A program made the translations under genes and the position numbers. Under the pieces are notes generated by a model. The model made no database searches. It was not told the origin of the DNA and worked only from the letters and a program-made list of their open reading frames with translations. From Myxococcus landrumus (GTDB taxonomy: Bacteria; Myxococcota; Myxococcia; Myxococcales; Myxococcaceae), in assembly GCF_017301635.1 (NCBI RefSeq), contig NZ_CP071091.1, forward strand, positions 4,972,001 through 5,036,000: 64,000 bases of DNA. The letters are read 5' to 3'. Within the stretch, counting starts at the first letter, position 1. Every line of letters starts with the position of its first letter. Positions 58,754 through 64,000 of the stretch are shown here, piece after piece.

Positions 58754-60298
58754 TCACGCGGCGGACGCGGCCGGCGCCACCTTTGGAACAGTGGGCCAGA
58801 GGGTGGGGTTGCGCCGACCATCTTCCACCCGCCGAGCCAGGTAGGGCTCACAGTCCCGCGCCTCGAAGGCCTTCTTCCACACGGAGAAGCTCCCTCCAGC
58901 GCGCCAGGCATCCATCGCCGCCAGCCCCCCTTCCGGACCGCACTGGGCCAGCATGTACTCCACCCAGGCCCAACGGGCGGACGTGGGCCGCACCTCGGCG
59001 CGCCCGCGCAGCCCCTTGCGGAGCCGCTCCAGCCGGGCCTCCACCTCGCGAATGCCCGCGAAGGGGGCTCCGTCCAGGGGGGTGTTCCGCTTCGCCACGA
59101 AGGGGGCGACGCCCAACGCCACGGGCAGGATGCGCGACAGCTCCGCGGTGAAGCGGATGAGCTCGTCGATGTCTTCTTCCCCTTCGAAGGGCAGCCCCAC
59201 CACGTTGTACACCTTGAGCTGCTTCATGCCCGCCGTGCGCGCGAACTCCGCAGCGCGGACAATCTGCTCCTCCGAGTGCTTGCGGTCGACCATGTCCCGC
59301 ATCCGCTGCGAGGCCCCGTCCGCCGCCACCGTCAGGTTCGTCGCGCCGCCCCGGCGCAGCTGATTCACCAGCTCCTGGGTCAGCCTGTCCGCGCGAAGCG
59401 AGGACACGCCCACCTCGCGCCCCGAGTCCACGATGGTGCGCAGGAGCTCGACGATGCGCGGATGATCCGTCACCGCCGCGCCCACAAGCCCCACCCGCCG
59501 GGCATGCTCTGGAATGAGCGACAGCACCCGCTCCGGAGGCACCGTGCGCATCCCGCCGTTGGTGGTGCGCCGCATGACGCAGTAGTGGCAGCCACGGGAG
59601 CAGCCGCGCTCTGGCTCGATGAGGAACATCGACCGGAGCTCGGTATGCGAGGTGACGATTTGAGAGCGGGCGGGCAGCCGTGAGTCCATCGCCCGAGCGA
59701 CGTGGTAGCGCTGTCCGCCTCGCCCTGGGACTCGGAAGCCAGGGGTGCGCGCCAGATGATCCAGCAGCGCCTCACGGTCCATGGAGGCGGCGGCCGCCAC
59801 CAGGACGTGGATGAGATCCTCCGCCTCACCCTGGACGAGCACGTCCACGAAGGGCTCCAGCGGATCCGGATTGGAGAACGTCAGCGGGCCACCGGCGACC
59901 ACCAAGGGGTGGCGCCCGTCCTTGCGCTCGTCCGACAGCAGCGGGATTCCCGACAGCTCCAGCATCGAGAAAAGCCCCGTCAGCTCCAGCTCGTACGCCA
60001 CGGAGAACGCCAGCATGGCGAAGCTGGAGACGGGCGTCTGCGACTCCCAGGAGAATAGGGGCGCGCGCGTGCGCTTGAACGCCTCCACGTCATCCGGAAG
60101 GAAGACGCGCTCCGCCGTCGCGCCTGGGTGCTCATGAATCTCGCGGTAGATGGCCTGGAAGCCCAGCGAGCTCATCCCTACGTGGTAGGGGCTCGGGTAG
60201 CACAGGGCCACGCGGTAGGGCGCATCCTTGTAAAGGGTGCCCTGTTCGTCCTCCAACAGCGAGCGGACGTGGTGGATGAGTGAGTAACGGCCCTCCAT
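58754..60298 (-). CDS. B12-binding radical SAM protein
   Basis: 514 residues. The N-terminal region (about 20-200) has the cobalamin-binding-like architecture of this family (VALCYPSPYHVGMSSLGFQA, VAGGPLTFSNPDPLEPFVDV), although the DxHxxG motif is not clear. The radical SAM core starts with CSRGCHYC (Cys233, 237, 240) and ends with a C-terminal domain. Resembles the TIGR03960-like group near ribosome or tRNA genes in other bacteria. The substrate is unknown. Confidence 0.85.
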   Translation of the reverse strand: MEGRYSLIHHVRSLLEDEQGTLYKDAPYRVALCYPSPYHVGMSSLGFQAIYREIHEHPGATAERVFLPDDVEAFKRTRAPLFSWESQTPVSSFAMLAFSVAYELELTGLFSMLELSGIPLLSDERKDGRHPLVVAGGPLTFSNPDPLEPFVDVLVQGEAEDLIHVLVAAAASMDREALLDHLARTPGFRVPGRGGQRYHVARAMDSRLPARSQIVTSHTELRSMFLIEPERGCSRGCHYCVMRRTTNGGMRTVPPERVLSLIPEHARRVGLVGAAVTDHPRIVELLRTIVDSGREVGVSSLRADRLTQELVNQLRRGGATNLTVAADGASQRMRDMVDRKHSEEQIVRAAEFARTAGMKQLKVYNVVGLPFEGEEDIDELIRFTAELSRILPVALGVAPFVAKRNTPLDGAPFAGIREVEARLERLRKGLRGRAEVRPTSARWAWVEYMLAQCGPEGGLAAMDAWRAGGSFSVWKKAFEARDCEPYLARRVEDGRRNPTLWPTVPKVAPAASAA

Positions 60299-60330
60299 GT
60301 GCCTCCAGACTGGTACAGCCCTTAAAACAC

Positions 60331-60376
60331 CGCGGCCCCGTCAGTCCACTCCCTGAGGAGGGCTGCCGGGGCCGCG
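60331..60376 (-). terminator. Terminator downstream of the minus-strand lipoprotein gene
   Basis: CGCGGCCCCG (60331-60340) pairs with CGGGGCCGCG (60367-60376). Read on the minus strand the stem is followed by GTGTTTTAA, an intrinsic terminator shape, although the loop is long. Confidence 0.6.
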
Positions 60377-60378
60377 AG

Positions 60379-60400
60379 GCGCCACTCTAGGGAGTGGCGC
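60379..60400 (-). terminator. Second hairpin at the same gene end
   Basis: GCGCCACTC (60379-60387) pairs with GAGTGGCGC (60392-60400) across a 4-base loop. Tandem with the stem at 60331-60376, 17 bases after the lipoprotein stop. Confidence 0.6.
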
Positions 60401-60417
60401 TGTTCAGCGAGTGACGA

Positions 60418-61143
60418 CTAGCGGAGCGAAGGAATCGCCTTGGCGGGCACGCAGTAGCCCGTCGGACGACCCTGCGCGTTGAGACCCACCTGGAGGCACT
60501 CCGCCGCGAAGTCCGGGTTCAGACCCGTCGTCCCGGGGCCGCAAGCCGTCGCGGACGTCGGGTCGCAGGCCAGCGCCGGCCACAGCGCGCGGACAGCGTA
60601 GGTGGAGACGCAGTTATCCCGCGTGTACTTCAGCTCGCCCCGCATCTGAGTACCGGGGGTCGCCGCGGCCGCGTAGACCTCCATGTTCTTGTACTCGTAG
60701 GTGATGGACGTGCCCGCCGTCGAGCCGGAGGTCGGCGTGTTGACCGAGGCCTGCGACATGGTGGGCGCGGCGCAGAAGTCGTTCGCATCCGGCTCCGTGG
60801 CGAAGGCGCCAGAAGCCGTCTGCTGCGACGGAGGGCTCGGGTCCTGGGTTCCGCGGTTCGCCAATCCGGCAGGGCGGATGGTGAGCAGCGACTTCCCCAG
60901 GTTGTCCGGGTCCGTGAACTTGAAGACACCCACCAGCTCAGCCACAGGCGCCTTCTGGCCGTTCACGTTGGTGCAAGCCGAACCATCAGCCTGCTTCGGG
61001 TCATCCACGGGGTCATACCGAGCCACCCAGCTGACGTGGTCCTGCACGAAGCAGGGCGCCTCTGGCTGGTCGAAGTTGCAGCCCGTCAGCACGCTCGCGG
61101 CGCCGACGAAGACCAACGCGGCATTCAGAATGTTCTTGGTCAT
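60418..61143 (-). CDS. Lipoprotein partner of a TonB-dependent receptor
   Basis: 241 residues. Signal ASVLTGCNF gives the lipid-anchored Cys. Paired Cys residues and Asp/Thr-rich loops suggest a surface beta-domain. It starts 35 bases after the receptor gene stop on the same strand, so the two are probably co-transcribed. In such pairs the lipoprotein often caps the receptor (as in SusD/SusC-like systems), but this one is not recognisably SusD-like. Confidence 0.8.
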   Translation of the reverse strand: MTKNILNAALVFVGAASVLTGCNFDQPEAPCFVQDHVSWVARYDPVDDPKQADGSACTNVNGQKAPVAELVGVFKFTDPDNLGKSLLTIRPAGLANRGTQDPSPPSQQTASGAFATEPDANDFCAAPTMSQASVNTPTSGSTAGTSITYEYKNMEVYAAAATPGTQMRGELKYTRDNCVSTYAVRALWPALACDPTSATACGPGTTGLNPDFAAECLQVGLNAQGRPTGYCVPAKAIPSLR

Positions 61144-61178
61144 TTGACTTGTGTTTCCGGTTCCGTGAGGGCCAGTGA

Positions 61179-64000
61179 CTAGAACGTGTACCGGACGCCA
61201 ATGCGCATCTGACGCGGCGGCTGGTAGGAGGTCGGCTTCTTGAAGTTGGGGTTGATGTCGCCGTCCACCGTACCGAACGGCTCATCGCGCTCCTCACCCT
61301 CCTGCCAGGTCACGTTGCCAGGCAGGTCGCTCGGCTTGCCACCGTCGATCGGGGCCACCGCGCGGGTGGTGTACGTCTGGTCCACGTTGGAGATGCCCTG
61401 GAAGTTGAAGAGGTTGAAGACATCCAGGGTCACGGACAGCACGCTGTCCTTGCTCACGCGGTAGTTGACGCCCACGTTGGAGTCGATGACGTTGATCCAC
61501 GGGGTCCGGCCACCCGCGCCACGGGGCAGGACGAAGGACTCGTCCGGACCGTAGAGGGAGTGCGCGCCGAAGTAGTTGATCGGCGAACCGGAGTTACCGC
61601 GGTAGGACAGACCCAGGTTGGCGGACAGCGCGTTGGTGAAGTTGAACTCCTTCGCGCCGAACACCTTGATCTGGTGGGTACGGTCGAACGGCAGCAGACC
61701 CGTGCGGTTGGCCAGGAGGCTGACCAGGTCGAAGTCCGCGAGGATGTTCGGGTCGAGCTGGGCCGTCTCCGGACGGAACAGACCGGGGTAGTTACCGTAC
61801 AGGCGGGACCAGGTGTAGTTCGCCTGGGCGAGCCAGCCGTCGGAGAACGTACGGTTCAGGTAGACCGTGACGTTGTCGTAGGTGCGCTCCGGCTTCGGGA
61901 ACTCCTTGGCGAAGCCGCTACCCGGGTTGCCGAGGAAGTACGAGCGGCCGTCATCGCGGCTCATGTCCTCGATGACCATGTTCATGTTGCGGTGGGTGTA
62001 GCTGGCGCCCACGCGGGTGTTCGCGATGAGCTCGTACTCCGCACCGACCACGATTTCATCGGACGACTGCGGCTTGATGTCCGGGTCGATCGGCTCGTTC
62101 TCGACCTTACCACCCGTGTAGAGGCGGTTCGGGTTGCGGCTGCCCTCAGGGAGGTTGACCACGTAGTTCGGGTTGCGGCAGTCCGTCTCCTGGCTCTCGC
62201 GACGCGACGGGTCGCAGCCACCGGACTCACCCGGCTCCACGAGCGCGCGGCGCGCCTCGTAGCGGCGCTCGCCCGGGAACGCGCGGTCCAGCATGTTCAG
62301 CGGAACCTGCTCGTAGTAGCGAGCGTAGTTCACGAAGAACTTCGTGCGGCCGTTGGCGAACGGGTCGACGATGGCGCCGAGGCGAGGCGACCACTGGTTG
62401 CCCAGGATGAGCGCCAGCTCGCCGTCACCGCCGTACATCGCCTGCACGTCGTAGCGAACACCCAGGTTCAGGGTGACGCGGTTGGCAATCGACCAGGAGT
62501 CCTGCAGGAAGCCACCGATCGTGGTGCTGGTGGTCTTCGACTGCTGGGTCAGCTGGGTGATGGCGCTGTCAGGGGACGCCTGGTAGCCGTAGCGACGGAA
62601 GTCCTGAACGATGAAGTCGCTCTCGTAGGGCTGTCCGTTGTTGTACGTCGGGCCACCGCCCACTGCCGCGGCGTAGGCCGGGCCTTCGGCGAAGAACACG
62701 CCGCCGCCGTACGCCTTGGTCTGGTCGTAGGACAGGAACTCCGCGTCCACGCCCGCCTTCAGCACGTGGGTGCCGATGGCGTTCAGCAGGTACGTGGCCT
62801 TGGCGTTGATCTGGTAGCGATCAAGCTTCGAGTCGTTCATGTAGCCCGGACCACCCACGGAGTAGCCCGTCACGGGGCAACGCTCGTGGACGACCTGCTC
62901 ACCCGTGTCCGGATCCGTCGTGATGACCGGGTCGCACGCGGCCTCCTGCCCGGCGGGCAGGCCCTCGAACACCGTCAGCCGACGGGGGTTGTCGTAGGAC
63001 ATGCGGGAGTAGCCCGCGAGGCCCTGCGTGGTGCCCAGCTTGCTGCCGTCGACCGGCAGGCTGGACGCCGTCTGGTGGAACCAGCCGAGGTTCGCGTCGA
63101 CCAGGACCTTCTTGTCCATGAACGCGCCCGCGTACTTCAGGCCCATGGCCGTGGCGTTCGCGTTGTTCTCGGTCAGGCCGAAGTCGCCCGGACGAGCCGC
63201 CTGGGGAGCAGGCAGACCACCCGACTGCGGGTTGATGGTCAGCTTGCCACGACCGCCAGCCGTCGTCGGGGTGCCGTTGATGGCGAACGAGACGTTGTGG
63301 TCCTGGTTGATGAGGTACGTCAGCTTACCCATGTACTGAATCGTACGGGAGTCAGCGAAGTACTTCCGATCCGAGCCCTGGATGGGGTTGGTGACGGAGA
63401 AGCCGGAGCTGTCCGTGACCGTCTCACCCGTGACCGGATCCAGCTGCAGCGCGTTGAGCGTGCGGGTGTGCTGGTAGCGCGTGAAGGACGGCGTGAAACC
63501 AGCGAAGAACCACAGCTTGTCCTTGATGATCGGACCGCCGAGGGTCGCGCCGAAGTCGCCCAGGTTCTGCAGCTCGTTCAGGCCGCTGATGACCGTGCCT
63601 TCGGTCCGGATGACCTTGCGGTCGCCTTCCAGAGCGCCGGGGGTCCAGTTCGCGAAGACGCTCCCGTGGAACTCGTTGGAGCCCGACCGCGTCACCGCGT
63701 TGATGACACCGCCCGTGGAGCGACCGAACTCCGGCATGTAACCGCCGGTGATGATGTTCACGTCCTGCACGAACTCGATGCTCATCGGGCTGGCGTTCAC
63801 GCCGTAGGCCGGGTCGTTCGTGGACAGACCGTCCACCACGTAGCCGTTCTCAGGCGAGGTCGCACCGTTGATGGAGACACCGAACTGGTCGTTCTGGGCG
63901 CCAGGCGCCAGCTCGGCCAGGGACTCGAACGAGCGAGCCGCGCCGCTCTTGCCGCCCGGGCGGGCGACCGCGATGCGCTTGATGAACTCCTGATCCACGT
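61179..64000 (-). CDS. TonB-dependent outer-membrane receptor (5' truncated by window edge)
   Basis: At least 940 residues, with the start beyond the right edge. The plug domain includes SINGATSPENGYVVDGLSTN, EFVQDVNIITGGYMPEFGRS and GGVINAVTRSGSNEFHGSVF. The beta-barrel ends RIGVRYTF with the C-terminal Phe required for BAM insertion. It resembles the carboxypeptidase-regulatory (OAR-like) receptor group that myxobacteria use for large substrates. Ligand unknown. Confidence 0.93.
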   Translation of the reverse strand, partial: VDQEFIKRIAVARPGGKSGAARSFESLAELAPGAQNDQFGVSINGATSPENGYVVDGLSTNDPAYGVNASPMSIEFVQDVNIITGGYMPEFGRSTGGVINAVTRSGSNEFHGSVFANWTPGALEGDRKVIRTEGTVISGLNELQNLGDFGATLGGPIIKDKLWFFAGFTPSFTRYQHTRTLNALQLDPVTGETVTDSSGFSVTNPIQGSDRKYFADSRTIQYMGKLTYLINQDHNVSFAINGTPTTAGGRGKLTINPQSGGLPAPQAARPGDFGLTENNANATAMGLKYAGAFMDKKVLVDANLGWFHQTASSLPVDGSKLGTTQGLAGYSRMSYDNPRRLTVFEGLPAGQEAACDPVITTDPDTGEQVVHERCPVTGYSVGGPGYMNDSKLDRYQINAKATYLLNAIGTHVLKAGVDAEFLSYDQTKAYGGGVFFAEGPAYAAAVGGGPTYNNGQPYESDFIVQDFRRYGYQASPDSAITQLTQQSKTTSTTIGGFLQDSWSIANRVTLNLGVRYDVQAMYGGDGELALILGNQWSPRLGAIVDPFANGRTKFFVNYARYYEQVPLNMLDRAFPGERRYEARRALVEPGESGGCDPSRRESQETDCRNPNYVVNLPEGSRNPNRLYTGGKVENEPIDPDIKPQSSDEIVVGAEYELIANTRVGASYTHRNMNMVIEDMSRDDGRSYFLGNPGSGFAKEFPKPERTYDNVTVYLNRTFSDGWLAQANYTWSRLYGNYPGLFRPETAQLDPNILADFDLVSLLANRTGLLPFDRTHQIKVFGAKEFNFTNALSANLGLSYRGNSGSPINYFGAHSLYGPDESFVLPRGAGGRTPWINVIDSNVGVNYRVSKDSVLSVTLDVFNLFNFQGISNVDQTYTTRAVAPIDGGKPSDLPGNVTWQEGEERDEPFGTVDGDINPNFKKPTSYQPPRQMRIGVRYTF

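Overview
The window is GC-rich DNA of a predatory-type myxobacterium (Myxococcota, most likely suborder Cystobacterineae). The evidence is very high third-position GC, many lipoproteins with EGF-like, FG-GAP, CARDB and DUF4215-like modules, a Ser/Thr kinase with PilZ and TPR-like parts, a gatCAB operon, an Obg protein with a histone-like Lys/Ala tail, and TonB/lipoprotein pairs. No complete prophage, rRNA operon or CRISPR array is seen.

Layout. 1-9000 is accessory DNA: the end of an unidentified gene, an EGF/FG-GAP lipoprotein, a LysR regulator divergent from an SGNH-hydrolase/NmrA pair, and then decaying sequence (a frameshifted gene, an alpha/beta-hydrolase remnant, IS3-type transposase scraps). 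9300-19154 holds a HEAT-repeat-like protein, a PQQ-type sugar dehydrogenase, small lipoproteins, a divergent sensor kinase/FixJ-type regulator pair and a CocE-like hydrolase. A modular repeat family (modules a, b, c, with b forming a strong hairpin) occurs three times near 3.3, 6.9 and 19.4 kb.

19782-21397 is the most unusual region. Nine tightly packed tRNA or tRNA-like genes run straight into an HNH endonuclease gene. Paired hairpins and a tenth tRNA follow. That last tRNA folds with an 8-bp acceptor stem, a 4-bp T-stem, a 6-bp D-stem with a 4-base loop, a long variable arm and anticodon GCU, which is the 8/4 configuration of selenocysteine-tRNA-like serine tRNAs. Three array members (Cys, Trp, Met) have almost no D-loop and share a TTCAACT T-loop. 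Two Leu-anticodon members lack the long variable arm.

22308-25127 encodes a double AAA+ Clp-type unfoldase fused to a release-factor-2-like region that has lost its GGQ motif. 25177-29355 encodes a lipoprotein of ten CARDB-like repeats.

From about 30 kb on, the window is largely core genome: rnj-yajQ-rimO (RNA decay and ribosome modification), rplU-rpmA-obg-trmH-lolA on the minus strand, a kinase, an oxygenase followed by a nitrilase-like protein lacking its catalytic Cys, gatC-gatA-gatB, ftsK with an acidic insertion in its motor, a THUMP methyltransferase converging on plsY, DUF2752, DUF4920 and a PD-(D/E)XK-like protein, a radical SAM protein, and a lipoprotein/TonB-dependent receptor pair that runs off the right edge.
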